This document shows, piece by piece, positions 28,108 to 37,682 of a stretch of 64,000 nt of DNA. Numbering within the stretch: the stretch's first letter is position 1; every line of letters begins with the position of its first letter. Source of the DNA: Halovivax gelatinilyticus (GTDB lineage: Archaea; Halobacteriota; Halobacteria; Halobacteriales; Natrialbaceae). The position numbers and the translations under genes are program-made. The notes beneath the pieces were generated by a model. The model saw only the letters and a list, made by a program, of their open reading frames with translations. It searched no databases and had not been told where the DNA came from. The stretch is from the NCBI RefSeq assembly GCF_024300625.1, contig NZ_CP101322.1, positions 757,992 through 821,991 of the forward strand. The letters are read 5' to 3'.

Positions 28108-28169
28108 CACCCAGGTGCAAAAACCGCCTGCCATCTCACCCCGGGTGACAGATTTTTACACCCCGGTGT
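28108..28169. promoter_or_regulatory. Three CACC-GGTG dyads upstream of membrane gene
   Basis: CACCCAGGTG (28108-28117), TCACCCCGGGTGA (28136-28148) and ACACCCCGGTGT (28158-28169) are three related dyads in 62 bp. The first is 15 bp upstream of the ATG at 28093, near a weak TATA position. The repeated pattern looks like a regulator's operator array. The regulator is not known. Confidence 0.5.
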
Positions 28170-28404
28170 GAACGGACGACCCGATTGTGGAATTGAATTG
28201 CACACCGTTCCCGACAGTCTCCACTCACCGGACCGTTGCTGTGGACGGCCTCTATCGATCCGACCTCGTCCGTCGACGGGACGAATTGCGCTTGCATGTC
28301 GTCGATCCTCGACTCGATTCCCGATAGTGGATCCTCCGTTCGCGACAGTTGGACGCGTTTGTCACAACGGCTTCTTACAACGAAGGTGAACGTCGTGACG
28401 TGCT
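28170..28404. other. Gap upstream of the subtilase; no gene seen
   Basis: With the dyad region this completes a 310-bp intergenic stretch. The short open frames lack haloarchaeal codon bias. A weak TATA-like CTTCTTACAA near 28371-28380 may serve the subtilase gene at 28405. Confidence 0.6.
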
Positions 28405-31400
28405 ATGTGTTCACACCACGACCCCGATCCGATAGATCGAGTCGACGTATCGCGACGAACCGTACTCAAAACGAGCGCCCTCGCCGGAACCGGACTACTC
28501 ACGGGCGCACTCGGTACGACCAGCGCACTCGGCACCGAGTCGGGTAGCATCGACCCGGTGTACGCGAACGTCCGGGTTCGAGAGGCGAGCCACGCCTGGG
28601 AGCGAGGCTACCGGGGCCGACCCGACCGATCGCTCGCGTTGACCGACTCCGGAACCGACGCGCGCCATCCCGACATCGGTCCGTGGAGCGGCGTGACGGT
28701 GACGACGGCCGACGGCGAGTTCCAACTCGAAACGACGCACGCGCCACCGGGTCACGGCGACGACGAGTACGAGACGGAAGAGCTCGACGCCGAGACGTTC
28801 ACGGGGACGAATCAGGGTACGGTCGTACTCGGCCTCGTCGACAGTCCCGACCTCTCGCCGGTCGACGGAACCGATCGCATCGAGGCCACGCTCGATTGGA
28901 CGTCGGAACTTCCCTCGGAGATGGAAGTTCGCCTCCTCGAAGACGGGAACCAGCGAACCAGCGCCCGCGGTACCGACGGACCAATCACGACGACGTACGA
29001 CGGGTACGATCCAGAGGGAGACTACAGTCTGGAGATCGTCTGCTGGGAGGGGAGCGTCGAGTACGAGGCGGTCGCCTCCTACCAGGCGATCGTCGACGGC
29101 GGGGAAAGCGGCGGCGAGTCCGAACCGCCGGGTCACGCGATCGATCCGTTCGACCCCGTCGAGCGTACCGGTTTGCCCCACCTCGTCGGCTGGCACAACG
29201 ACCACGACGCCTACGGGTCGTTCAGTCGACCACGAGACGAGAACGGACACGGCACACACGTCGCCTCGATCATGGCCGGCAGCGGCCGCGCGAGTGCGAT
29301 CGATCCGGATCGGTCGCGGACGGACGAGCCACACGCAGTCCTCCTGCTCGGCGACACGCTCTCGTACGAGGTCGAGGCCGAAGCCGGAACCGGCGTCTTC
29401 GTGAGCGTTTACGGAACCGCCATCGACGTCGTCATCGAGGGGCCGGATGGAGCGGAACTCGCAAGCGCGAGCGGCGTCGAGGGAACCAGTGAGGAGAGTT
29501 TCGAGACCAATATCGCAGAGACGCCGACCGTTCACGACGAGGGAGAGGCCACCTACACGGTCCACGTCCGAACGATCGAGGGCGAACTCGTGACAGCCGG
29601 CCGGGTCGAGACGGTCGCCGTGGGCGCGTTCAGGCACGCGGGCGAGACCGCGGGCGACGCCACAGGTGGTGGCGACCGGTCGCTACACGCCGGCGTCGCC
29701 CCCGGCTACAGCATCACGAGCCTGACCGACCTCGCCACCGCAACCGAGACGCTCGGCGAGTTCGCCGACGAGTTCGCTGAGACGTTCAACGTACGCGCCG
29801 TGAACATGTCGTGGGGATATCTCGGCGGGTTGCCGCTCGGAGCGGCGGGCGGCGCGCTCGACGACATTCCAGCGTCGATCCGGGAAATCGCCGAAGCCGG
29901 GATGCTGTCGGTGGCGGCCGCCGGAAACGACGCCACGCCGGCGAACGGCAACGGCGCACCAGCGGTTGCTAACGAGGCGATCTCCGTCGTCTCGACGGGT
30001 CCCTACGACGGCATCGCGGCCTACTCGGCGGGCGGAATCGGCGGCATCGACGACGAGACGGGCGAGCCCTACGCGAAGCCGGACGTCACCGCGCCGGGCG
30101 GGCAGGTGAACGTCCTCGACATCGCCGCCGCAAACGGCGAACCCGAAGACGACGTCACCGAGAGTTCGGGCGACGACGAGGCCGCGTCGGCCGATCTCGA
30201 ACCGGTCACCGTCCTCGACGAACTCGAATACGGAGCGCTGGAACCGCGAACCGAGTTCGACGACTCGATTTCGGGCGACGCCGGTTACGAGTTCGAGCTC
30301 GCGGACACCGTCCTCGAGACCCTACTGGACGTCGACGCCGAGTTACTCGGCGCCCACCGCAACCGGGACCCAGAAGGAGACGGCCGCGACGGCGTGCGCG
30401 ACTATCGCGGCGCCGCCGGGACGTCGATGGCCGCGCCGTCGGTCGCCGGAATCGCCGGACTCGTCGCCGACGCCATGGAAGACGACGCCCCGACGGCGAT
30501 CTCGCTTCCGGAACCGGCCGAAACGGGCTACCGCGACGTCCTCCGGCTCAAATCGACCATCCTCGCGACCGCCACCGAGACGGCACTGACGGCCGCACCC
30601 TACCACCGGGCGAAGGTCCCGGTTTACACCCACGGGAGGCGCGACCCGTACGAAGGGTACGGCCGGGCGAACGTCGGCCCGGCGATCGACGCCGTCACGC
30701 GCGATCTCACCGACCAGACGATCGCTGGAACGGTCGGTCTCGCCGTCCCCGACGACGAACGCGCCGTCGCCGGATACGTCCGCGTCGACGCACCGGGAGA
30801 GATCGAGGCGACCGTCGAATTCGGCCACTACAGCGGTGGAAACGCGGACGCCGCGCGAGCCGATCCGCACGTCGATCTCTTCGTCTACGACGCCCAACAA
30901 CCAGACGAGCAGACGGGAGAGCCGACGGTCGTCGACAGTGACGCCGGAATCGGCGGAAGCGCGGCCGTCTCCACCAGCGTCTCGGTCGACGACCTCGAAG
31001 CGAACGACGGCGAGCGCGTGTTCTACGTCGTCGCGAAGCTCGTCGCCGTCCCCGGCCTCGTCAACGGCTTCGACTGTCGAGCGCACCTCGACCTCGAGAC
31101 GGCAGTCGACGAAGACGGCTTCGTCGTCGAAGGCAGCGCCGAGGCCGACGCGTCGATTTTCTCCGGCGGCCAGACCAGCAGAACCGAGGTTGACGTCGAC
31201 GTTCGCCATCCAGAGGAGGGACGAGTGATCGTCAGGGACACCGTTCCTCACGGCTGGTCGGTCGACGATGAGTTCGGTGACGTCGAAGCGACCAAGCCCG
31301 CCTTCGGCGGGGGCACCCACGTCTACTTCGGGCTCGAGGACGCGCAGTCGGTCTACGAGGACCTAACCCACTTCGCACGAGCGCCCGACGACGTAGCGGA

Positions 31401-31533
31401 CTCCGACCGCTACACCTTCGGCCCCGTCGCGGTCTCGACCGAAACCGACGGCGACGGAACACTCACCGACCGCGAGTGGACGACCGTCTCGGGGACCGAG
31501 CGGACCGTGACGGTGCTCGCAACGGACGTCTGA
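28405..31533 (+). CDS. Tat-exported subtilisin-like protease (S8)
   Basis: A 1042-residue secreted serine protease. The N-terminus has a Tat signal with twin arginines (SRRTVLKTSALAGTG, cleavage near residue 43). The catalytic triad is visible: Asp81 in LALTDSGTDARHPDI, His282 in NGHGTHVASIMAG and Ser674 in GAAGTSMAAPSVAG; the oxyanion Asn is in SVAAAGNDAT. Two large insertions split the fold: about 200 residues between Asp and His, and a long beta-rich stretch after His. The last 300 residues are beta-sandwich-like and acidic. There is no typical membrane anchor at the C-terminus. Confidence 0.88.
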   Translation: MCSHHDPDPIDRVDVSRRTVLKTSALAGTGLLTGALGTTSALGTESGSIDPVYANVRVREASHAWERGYRGRPDRSLALTDSGTDARHPDIGPWSGVTVTTADGEFQLETTHAPPGHGDDEYETEELDAETFTGTNQGTVVLGLVDSPDLSPVDGTDRIEATLDWTSELPSEMEVRLLEDGNQRTSARGTDGPITTTYDGYDPEGDYSLEIVCWEGSVEYEAVASYQAIVDGGESGGESEPPGHAIDPFDPVERTGLPHLVGWHNDHDAYGSFSRPRDENGHGTHVASIMAGSGRASAIDPDRSRTDEPHAVLLLGDTLSYEVEAEAGTGVFVSVYGTAIDVVIEGPDGAELASASGVEGTSEESFETNIAETPTVHDEGEATYTVHVRTIEGELVTAGRVETVAVGAFRHAGETAGDATGGGDRSLHAGVAPGYSITSLTDLATATETLGEFADEFAETFNVRAVNMSWGYLGGLPLGAAGGALDDIPASIREIAEAGMLSVAAAGNDATPANGNGAPAVANEAISVVSTGPYDGIAAYSAGGIGGIDDETGEPYAKPDVTAPGGQVNVLDIAAANGEPEDDVTESSGDDEAASADLEPVTVLDELEYGALEPRTEFDDSISGDAGYEFELADTVLETLLDVDAELLGAHRNRDPEGDGRDGVRDYRGAAGTSMAAPSVAGIAGLVADAMEDDAPTAISLPEPAETGYRDVLRLKSTILATATETALTAAPYHRAKVPVYTHGRRDPYEGYGRANVGPAIDAVTRDLTDQTIAGTVGLAVPDDERAVAGYVRVDAPGEIEATVEFGHYSGGNADAARADPHVDLFVYDAQQPDEQTGEPTVVDSDAGIGGSAAVSTSVSVDDLEANDGERVFYVVAKLVAVPGLVNGFDCRAHLDLETAVDEDGFVVEGSAEADASIFSGGQTSRTEVDVDVRHPEEGRVIVRDTVPHGWSVDDEFGDVEATKPAFGGGTHVYFGLEDAQSVYEDLTHFARAPDDVADSDRYTFGPVAVSTETDGDGTLTDREWTTVSGTERTVTVLATDV

Positions 31534-31682
31534 GCGAACGGAGACGAATTCCTTCTCCCGGCCACGCTCCAGGTTTCTCCATTGTCGACCGCGTCCGCCA
31601 TCGATCTGGTGACCCCATCGAACCCTCGCAATCACCCAGCACAGCCGTTCTCGGCGGGAAATCGGGATGGAATTGAAAGACG

Positions 31683-31750
31683 AACGTGGCAGTTTTTTAT
31701 ATAGCGTTATTTAGTTTATCCGGCTAGAAATGGCCGCCCCTATATAAACA
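31683..31750. other. AT-rich island between convergent genes
   Basis: About 70 bp of strongly AT-rich sequence with two TATA-like cores: TTTTTTATATAG near 31692-31703 and CTATATAAAC near 31739-31748. It lies between the stops of the subtilase (31533) and rio2 (31770). It could serve as a terminator for both genes, or hold a promoter for a small RNA. No open frame is present. Confidence 0.4.
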
Positions 31751-31769
31751 GACGGCGACCATCGAACGA

Positions 31770-32678
31770 TCAGTCAGAAGAGGCAGCGATCGTATCGAAC
31801 GAGCCGTCCCGTATCTGATCCGCAACGGACCGAACCGATCGATCCGGGACCGCACGCGGGTACTTGCGTTCGAAGTACCCGAGCAGATTCGACAGGTCGC
31901 GTTCGAGGAATTCGTCGGCGTTGGGGTGATCGATCGGAACGGCCTGGGGCCAATCGAAGATCGTTACGCCACTCTCGCCGACGAAGATGTTGTACGCGCT
32001 CATGTCGGCGTGGACGTATCCGAGTTCGTACGCGCTAGCGAGTTCTGCGAGTAGAAGGTCGACGATCCCGACGACCTGATCATCATCCAACTTCGCCCGC
32101 GATAGTTCGACGCCGTCCATCTTCTCCATCACGATGGCGTGGCGATTCTGGGCGATCGGCCGCGGAACCGAGACGGTCGGATAGAGTGATTCGAGAATCT
32201 CGTGTTCGCGTTCGGCCGCCTTTCGCGCGGTGTACAGCCAGGAGACGTGTCTTCGGTCGGACGTGTAATCGCGTTCTTTGTTGACCTCACGAAAGTTCGT
32301 ATAGCCCTCCCGGTGGTACTTGAGCGCGAGCGGTTTGTACGATCGCACCTCGTAGACGTCGCTCTCTTTTCCGACGCCGAGCGGAGAACCGAACTCGTCG
32401 ATCACGTCCTGCTCGACGAGGGCCCTGAGCGCCAGCGCGTCGTAGCCTTCGAACTGGAGGGTGAACCCTTCGTACTGGATGGTCTTCTTTTCGATTAGCC
32501 CCCGCTTCAGACAGCGCTCTACCCGGTAGTCGACTTCTTCCGTCGTGAGACTCGAGAACTCGGGTAGCTTCTCACGTTGCACCCACTCGGAAAAGCGCAT
32601 CCCCTGCTCGACGCCCGAGAGGAGATAGAAGTCCTCGGGGTCGAGTTCGGCGAGAAGCGAGGCGACGTTACGAACCAT
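31770..32678 (-). CDS. rio2: Rio2 atypical serine/threonine kinase
   Basis: RIO-type kinase that acts in 30S/40S ribosome maturation. It has 302 residues. The N-terminal winged helix (about 1-85) is followed by the kinase: the P-loop-like GVGKESDVYE, Lys in KPLALKYHREG, the catalytic HADMSAYNIFV (His-x-Asp and Asn) and IFDWPQAVP as metal-binding loop. The ATG at 32678 starts MVRNVASLLAELDPED, the usual Rio2 N-terminus. A TATA-like GCTTTTTACC lies about 20-28 bp upstream. Confidence 0.93.
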   Translation of the reverse strand: MVRNVASLLAELDPEDFYLLSGVEQGMRFSEWVQREKLPEFSSLTTEEVDYRVERCLKRGLIEKKTIQYEGFTLQFEGYDALALRALVEQDVIDEFGSPLGVGKESDVYEVRSYKPLALKYHREGYTNFREVNKERDYTSDRRHVSWLYTARKAAEREHEILESLYPTVSVPRPIAQNRHAIVMEKMDGVELSRAKLDDDQVVGIVDLLLAELASAYELGYVHADMSAYNIFVGESGVTIFDWPQAVPIDHPNADEFLERDLSNLLGYFERKYPRAVPDRSVRSVADQIRDGSFDTIAASSD

Positions 32679-33295
32679 GGGCCGTCTAGTCGGTCCGATG
32701 GTAAAAAGCGACCGACACCGAAACCCGCTCGTCGACGTTCGATTAGGTCGGTGTAGCCCGCTCGCACCGACGTTCAGCTCGTCCGTGCCGTGTAGGCAGT
32801 ACCGGACCAGCCCCATCGAATGATTCGTCCGATAGCGGTGAGCGGATCGGCCGATCACCGTTCGAACGGCTCGAACGTCGCGAATACCGGATCGTCCGTT
32901 CGCTGTTGACGACGAAACCCCGGGGGTGGACGGGGTGAAGACCGGCCCGAAGCGAGGACCTCGAAGAGAGACGGTTCGTCGAACGCTTCGACAGCGGGCG
33001 TCTGCAACCGCCTCATGTACCGAGAGCTCGGTCGGAATTAGATACCCTGTCCGAGCCTGCAGAGCGACGGCCGTGTGGCCAATTCGACGTTACATCCCCG
33101 AATACGCCGCCGTGCGATATTTATAAATCATATATCACGATATAGAATTGATTCATCCAGTGTGACTTCCCGGGTCGATCGGGGCGGACCGAATCGTACG
33201 CGAGCGGCCTCACGAGACCCCAGGACACATATTCCGCCTTGATTTCGGACGAACGAATCGGAACCGCTTTCTCGATTCCACCCGAGAGTGGGCAC
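32679..33295. other. 617-bp region with no recognisable gene
   Basis: The space between rio2 and the lipoate ligase holds only short frames without the acidic, GC3-rich signature of real genes here. A 40-bp AT-rich island at 33115-33155 (TATTTATAAATCATATATC) resembles a promoter or a small-RNA start. It lies 140-180 bp before the ligase ATG. No tRNA or other RNA was recognised. It may be decayed sequence. Confidence 0.5.
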
Positions 33296-34132
33296 ATGAC
33301 CGATCTCGCCGAGCGCGAGTGGCGGTTGATCCGCGACGAACCCCGCCCTGGAGCGATCCAGATGGCGTTAGAAGAGATCGCCGTCCGGACCGCACACGAA
33401 GACGACCTCAGGACGGTCCGAACGTACGACTGGAACCCGAGCACGCTCTCGCTCGGATACCGCCAGAAGGCCGAAAGCGTCGACTGGGAGTTTTGTGACG
33501 ACCACGGTATCGACGTCACGCGACGCCAGACGGGCGGGGGCGGCATCTACCACGACGCCCACGCGGACATCTCCTACACCATCGTCGCTCCGGCGGACGA
33601 CGTTCCGGGCGACCTGATGGAGTGCTACGCACTGTTTTGCGAGCCGATTCTCGACGCGCTCGATCGAATGGGACTGGACGCCGATTTCGCGTCGGTCCCG
33701 AAATCGTCCGTTCACGGCCCCTCCTGTTACCTCCGGGACGTAAACCCCGCACACGACATCGTCGTCAACACGGACGGCGATGGACCGTCGCTCAAGGTAA
33801 GCGGGAACGCACAGTACCGGCGCAAAGACGCCGTTATTCAGCACGGATCGATCAGCTACGATCTCGAACCCGACCGCCACCTCGGCGTCTTCGCCGACCA
33901 CGACGTCTCGACGGAGCGGTTCGCAGAGCGAGTCGGGAGTATCCGCGCAGCGACCGGTATCGACCGAACCGAGGCCGTCGACACGCTCGCGAACGCGCTG
34001 GGCGAGTGGTGTGACGCGACCGACCGCGACTGGCGAGACGACGAACTGAACGCGGCTGAGACGCTCGCCGACAGAAAGTACGCCAACGATCGATGGGTAC
34101 GAGACCGCGAGCAACCGACACCACGCAGCTGA
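33296..34132 (+). CDS. Lipoate-protein ligase A family protein
   Basis: Attaches lipoate (or a related cofactor) to lipoyl domains of 2-oxoacid dehydrogenase or glycine cleavage proteins. It has 278 residues of the BPL/LplA/LipB fold. Visible features are TRRQTGGGGIYHDAHADISY (substrate loop), SCYLRDVNPAHDIVVN and the catalytic Lys region LKVSGNAQYRRKDAVIQHGS. It lacks the C-terminal accessory domain of E. coli LplA, as in many archaea, where a separate partner may be needed. The ATG at 33296 is preferred over one 19 codons upstream. Confidence 0.88.
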   Translation: MTDLAEREWRLIRDEPRPGAIQMALEEIAVRTAHEDDLRTVRTYDWNPSTLSLGYRQKAESVDWEFCDDHGIDVTRRQTGGGGIYHDAHADISYTIVAPADDVPGDLMECYALFCEPILDALDRMGLDADFASVPKSSVHGPSCYLRDVNPAHDIVVNTDGDGPSLKVSGNAQYRRKDAVIQHGSISYDLEPDRHLGVFADHDVSTERFAERVGSIRAATGIDRTEAVDTLANALGEWCDATDRDWRDDELNAAETLADRKYANDRWVRDREQPTPRS

Positions 34133-34221
34133 GGAGAGGGGCCGTTCGGCCGCGAATGCACACACCGGCGAGCCTAGCGGCCTTCGATAGCCCTTTGACG
34201 CCCTGGTACTGACACCGTTCC

Positions 34222-35091
34222 ATGAACGTCGGAGCACACGTGTCCATCTCCGGATCGCGCGTCTCGTCGGACGAGGAGACCCCACCGTACGACGACATTC
34301 GAAACGCAATTCCCCGCCAGCTGGCCTTCGGCGGCAACTGTGGACAGATATTCACGACGTCCCCGCAGGTGTGGGCCGAACCCGAAATCGACGACGACGC
34401 GGCCGACGGGTTCCGAGACGAGACTGATGAGAAACTCGACGGACCGTGGGTGATCCACTCTGCGTACCTCGTCAACCTCTGTACGCCGAAAGACGGGCTG
34501 CGCGAGAAGTCGCTGTCGTCGCTGCAGGCGGAACTCGACGCGGCCGAGCGACTCGGCGTCCCGTACGTAAACACGCACCTCGGCGCACACACCGGCGCTG
34601 GCGTCGACGGCGGACTCGACAACGCGGCGAGCGCGATCGGCGACCTCGACATTCCCGAGGGCGTACAGCTGCTCATCGAGTCCGACGCCGGGAGCGGCAC
34701 GAAACTCGGCGGCGAGTTCTCCCACCTCGCCGGAATTATCGATCGAACCGACGCGGATATCGGCATCTGCATCGACACCGCACACACCCTCGTCGCGGGC
34801 AACGACCTCACGACCCCCGAGGCCGTCGACGAGACGATCGGCCGGTTCGACGACGAAGTCGGCCTCGAACACCTCGAGTACATCCACCTCAACGATTCGA
34901 AACACGACGTCGGCACCCACAAGGACGAACACGCCCACATCGGCGAAGGGTACATCGGCGAGGACGGGATGCGCGCCATCGTCAACCATCCCGACCTCCG
35001 CGACCTCCCGTTCGCCCTCGAGACGCCGACCGAGGACGGCCGCGGCTTCGCGTGGAATATCGCGAAGACGAAAGAGCTCCGCGACGACTGA
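34222..35091 (+). CDS. nfo: Endonuclease IV (AP endonuclease)
   Basis: Cuts DNA 5' to abasic sites in base excision repair. It is a zinc TIM-barrel enzyme of 289 residues. Metal-ligand segments are visible: [10 protein letters not shown] (His), [65 protein letters not shown] and LETPTEDG. All family landmarks are present, so it should be active. The ATG at 34222 begins directly with the first strand. Confidence 0.96.
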   Translation: MNVGAHVSISGSRVSSDEETPPYDDIRNAIPRQLAFGGNCGQIFTTSPQVWAEPEIDDDAADGFRDETDEKLDGPWVIHSAYLVNLCTPKDGLREKSLSSLQAELDAAERLGVPYVNTHLGAHTGAGVDGGLDNAASAIGDLDIPEGVQLLIESDAGSGTKLGGEFSHLAGIIDRTDADIGICIDTAHTLVAGNDLTTPEAVDETIGRFDDEVGLEHLEYIHLNDSKHDVGTHKDEHAHIGEGYIGEDGMRAIVNHPDLRDLPFALETPTEDGRGFAWNIAKTKELRDD

Positions 35092-35225
35092 GTCAACCGC
35101 GCCAAAGAATCGGACGAACCGTTCGATAGATCGGCTCGGATCGATCCGTTCGATGGACCGATTCGCCGACCAGTTCGATACGTCAGATCGACCCGTTTTT
35201 GCCGCTCGCACCCCTCGGTCGACCC

Positions 35226-36032
35226 GTGCGCGAGTTTTCAGCCGACTACCTTCGCCGGACGCGCGAGGGAATGTGGGACGATACGAGGCAAGCGCTCTGC
35301 GGTCTCTCGCTCGAAGACCGCGAGCGGGTGCTCGACGTCGGTTGTGGAACCGGAGAACTGAGTCGAGTGCTCGTCGAAGAGACGCCGGCGGAGACGACCG
35401 TCATCGGCTGTGACGTGGATACGACGCTGCTGGCCCGTGCGAGTGAATCGGTTCCGGTCGTCGCGGGGGACGCCCGTCGACTCCCGTTTCCGGACGATTC
35501 GTTCGATCTGATCGTCTGCCAGGCGTTACTGATCAACCTCCCCGACCCCGCCGCTGCCGTCGCCGAGTTCGCTCGCGTCTCGTCCGACCTGGTCGCGGCC
35601 ATCGAACCCGACAACAGCGCGGTGACGATCCGATCGAGCGTCGAGGGTGAACCCGCGCTCGCCTCCAGGGCCAGAGACGCCTACCTCGACGGCGTCGATA
35701 CGGACGTCGCTCTCGGGGCGTCGGCGCGCGATGCGTTCGAGTCGGCCGACCTCTCGGTCTGTGGGTCGGCCAGGTACGATCACGATCGATCGATCGAGCC
35801 GCCGTACGACGCGGCCGCGGTCCGATCGGCCCGCCGAAAAGCCTCCGGCGCCGGCCTGGCCGAGGACCGAACGACCCTCCTCGAGGGCGAACTGACGCCG
35901 GAAGGGTACGACGACCTGCGAGCCGACTGGCGGGAGATGGGTCGAACGGTTATCGCACAGATGGGCGAGCGGGACTACCGACGCACGGAGACGGTTCCGT
36001 TCTACGTGACGGTGGGGCGTGTAGACGACTGA
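35226..36032 (+). CDS. SAM-dependent methyltransferase
   Basis: Class I methyltransferase of 268 residues. Motif I is RVLDVGCGTGELSRVLVEE, motif II includes VIGCDVDTTLLARA, then VVAGDARRLPFPDDSFDLIV. The substrate is unknown; the fold matches small-molecule or ubiquinone-type methyltransferases. The start is GTG at 35226 (MREFSADYLRRTREGMWDD), about 22 bp from a TATA-like CGTTTTTGCC. It follows nfo by 134 bp. Confidence 0.87.
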   Translation: MREFSADYLRRTREGMWDDTRQALCGLSLEDRERVLDVGCGTGELSRVLVEETPAETTVIGCDVDTTLLARASESVPVVAGDARRLPFPDDSFDLIVCQALLINLPDPAAAVAEFARVSSDLVAAIEPDNSAVTIRSSVEGEPALASRARDAYLDGVDTDVALGASARDAFESADLSVCGSARYDHDRSIEPPYDAAAVRSARRKASGAGLAEDRTTLLEGELTPEGYDDLRADWREMGRTVIAQMGERDYRRTETVPFYVTVGRVDD

Positions 36033-36038
36033 GAGTGA

Positions 36039-36069
36039 CGTAAACGCCGTTATACTACCGTAAACGCCG
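36039..36069. repeat. Two direct copies of CGTAAACGCCG
   Basis: CGTAAACGCCG occurs at 36039-36049 and 36059-36069, exactly 20 bp apart (two helical turns). It lies just past the methyltransferase stop and before the stop of the opposite-strand DUF7095-like gene. Role unknown. Confidence 0.5.
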
Positions 36070-36146
36070 GTGTTCTATCCTGAGTCGTGACCGTCGACCC
36101 GGTGGTGAGTACCACGGCGGGGCTGTCTGATCACAGATCCCGGTCC

Positions 36147-36797
36147 TCAGACGACGTCGCCGCGGACGGTCACGCCCTCCTGTTCGTCTCGCCAGGCGTG
36201 GACTTCTTTCGCGGCGACCGACGCTTCGGCTTCGTCCATTCCGAGCATTTCGAGGGCGGCTGACAGCGTCGGCATGGCGAACTCGCTCTCGCGGAGCTTC
36301 TCGAACGCCGACTCGGATCGCGTTCCGTCGACCCAGAGACAGACGCCGCGCGGGTCTAACAGCTGTGAGTACTCCTCGCGAAGTCTCGCGCCGCGAAGCC
36401 GTTGAGAAACGTTGTCCTCGAACGAGGCGTTACAGACTTCGAGGTGGATCGGCTCGTCGCCTTCGAGTAAGTGTGCGGCGAGACAGCGTTCCGGAGCGAC
36501 GTGGCCGTGTTCGTTCGCTCGCACGCGCTCCGGGTTGGCCTCGGCCCAGTCGGCGTCCACGGCGGTCCCGACGCCGCGAACGCCGTGAGACTCGTAAAAC
36601 GACTCCTCGCGATCGCGGTCGGTTTCGAAGTAAATGTCTTTCGTGAGGTAGATGTCGAGCCTGTCGATCGGATCGAGACCGAGTGCGAGGTCGCCGTAGA
36701 CCCACAGCTCCCTGATCGGAACCGGCGCGGGCTCGGTCTCGACGGTTTCGATCACGCGCTCCAGTCGATCGACCGCCGCGGATCGGTCGAATCCCAT
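36147..36797 (-). CDS. Conserved haloarchaeal protein, DUF7095-like
   Basis: A 216-residue soluble acidic protein. The central segment LWVYGDLALGLDPIDRLDIYLTKDI looks nucleotidyltransferase-like (an Asp-x-Asp arrangement after a GD), but this is only a resemblance. The C-terminus has a helical region (LSAALEMLGMDEAEASVAAKEVHAW). I believe it corresponds to the haloarchaeal DUF7095 family, named from memory. The ATG at 36797 is 86 bp from the divergent hydrolase gene. Confidence 0.72.
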   Translation of the reverse strand: MGFDRSAAVDRLERVIETVETEPAPVPIRELWVYGDLALGLDPIDRLDIYLTKDIYFETDRDREESFYESHGVRGVGTAVDADWAEANPERVRANEHGHVAPERCLAAHLLEGDEPIHLEVCNASFEDNVSQRLRGARLREEYSQLLDPRGVCLWVDGTRSESAFEKLRESEFAMPTLSAALEMLGMDEAEASVAAKEVHAWRDEQEGVTVRGDVV

Positions 36798-36882
36798 TGG
36801 AGAGACGTAGGGAGCTACCGGCAAAACGACTTCCGGTCGGCTGGGACACAGTTTTTAGACCGGTCACGACGAAGTCGACCGT

Positions 36883-37602
36883 ATGCGCCACCGAGTGTTC
36901 AACGAAGCCGGTTCCGACGATCTCGTCTTCCTCATGGGCTTTGGAAACCGGTACACGCACGAGAACGCGAGCTGGTTCATCGGAACCCTCGCAAACGCCG
37001 GGTATCGGGTCCACGCCTTCGAGTTTCCGGTCGACGTGACTGACTTTCGCGCCGACTGGGTGGAACCGGTCGCCGAGTACGTCCGCGACCTGGACGACTA
37101 CCAGCTACTCGCACACAGCGCCGGCTGCCTGATCGGCCAGGCGCTCGACGGCGCGGACAATCACGTCTATCTCGCCCCGTTCTGGGGGTACGGACCGCTG
37201 TGGAACGAGACCGTGCTGGAACTCGTCGGGGCGATTCCGACCGACTTTCCGTTTCTCCCCGTCCGAGGGCTCGACCGCGACGCGCTGGGCGTGCAAGCGA
37301 CGGATCACCAGCTCGCCACGATGGCGCGGTGGGTTTCGCCGGCGTTCGTGAGAGAGACGCTCGCCGCCCAGGAATCGATACTCGAGATCGATCACGACGC
37401 CGTCGCGTTCTGTTCGCTGACCGATCCAGTCATCGACCTCGCCGTCGTCGGCGAGAACGTCCCTGCCGAACACGTCGTTCTCTACGACGGCGGTCACGAG
37501 CTGTTCTCCTCACCTGAGCGAGATCAGTACGTCGAGACCGTCATCTCCGCGCTCGAAGACGGAGCGGCGGCGATCGAACGCGAACCACTGGTGGCAGACT
37601 GA
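36883..37602 (+). CDS. Alpha/beta hydrolase fold protein
   Basis: A 239-residue hydrolase-fold protein. The nucleophile elbow is QLLAHSAGCLIGQ (Ser near residue 79). A late Asp (CSLTDPVIDL) and His (VLYDGGHELF) complete a plausible triad. The segment VFLMGFGNRYTHENASWF supplies the oxyanion region. There is no signal peptide, so it is cytoplasmic; substrate unknown. A TATA-like GTTTTTAGACC lies about 28 bp before the ATG. Confidence 0.82.
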   Translation: MRHRVFNEAGSDDLVFLMGFGNRYTHENASWFIGTLANAGYRVHAFEFPVDVTDFRADWVEPVAEYVRDLDDYQLLAHSAGCLIGQALDGADNHVYLAPFWGYGPLWNETVLELVGAIPTDFPFLPVRGLDRDALGVQATDHQLATMARWVSPAFVRETLAAQESILEIDHDAVAFCSLTDPVIDLAVVGENVPAEHVVLYDGGHELFSSPERDQYVETVISALEDGAAAIEREPLVAD

Positions 37603-37682
37603 TCGGCGTCGGCAACGTCTGACGTGCGTGTCTTACGCGTACAACGAAACGGACTTCCCGTCGGGTCACCAACGCCGGGGTG

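Noticed and set aside
31534-31769. Complete insertion sequence at the AT-rich island
   Set aside because: No transposase frame and no terminal inverted repeats with target duplication were found.
32926-33126. 66-codon frame in the gap before the lipoate ligase
   Set aside because: Highly basic product typical of random GC-rich frames, with no promoter at a fitting distance.
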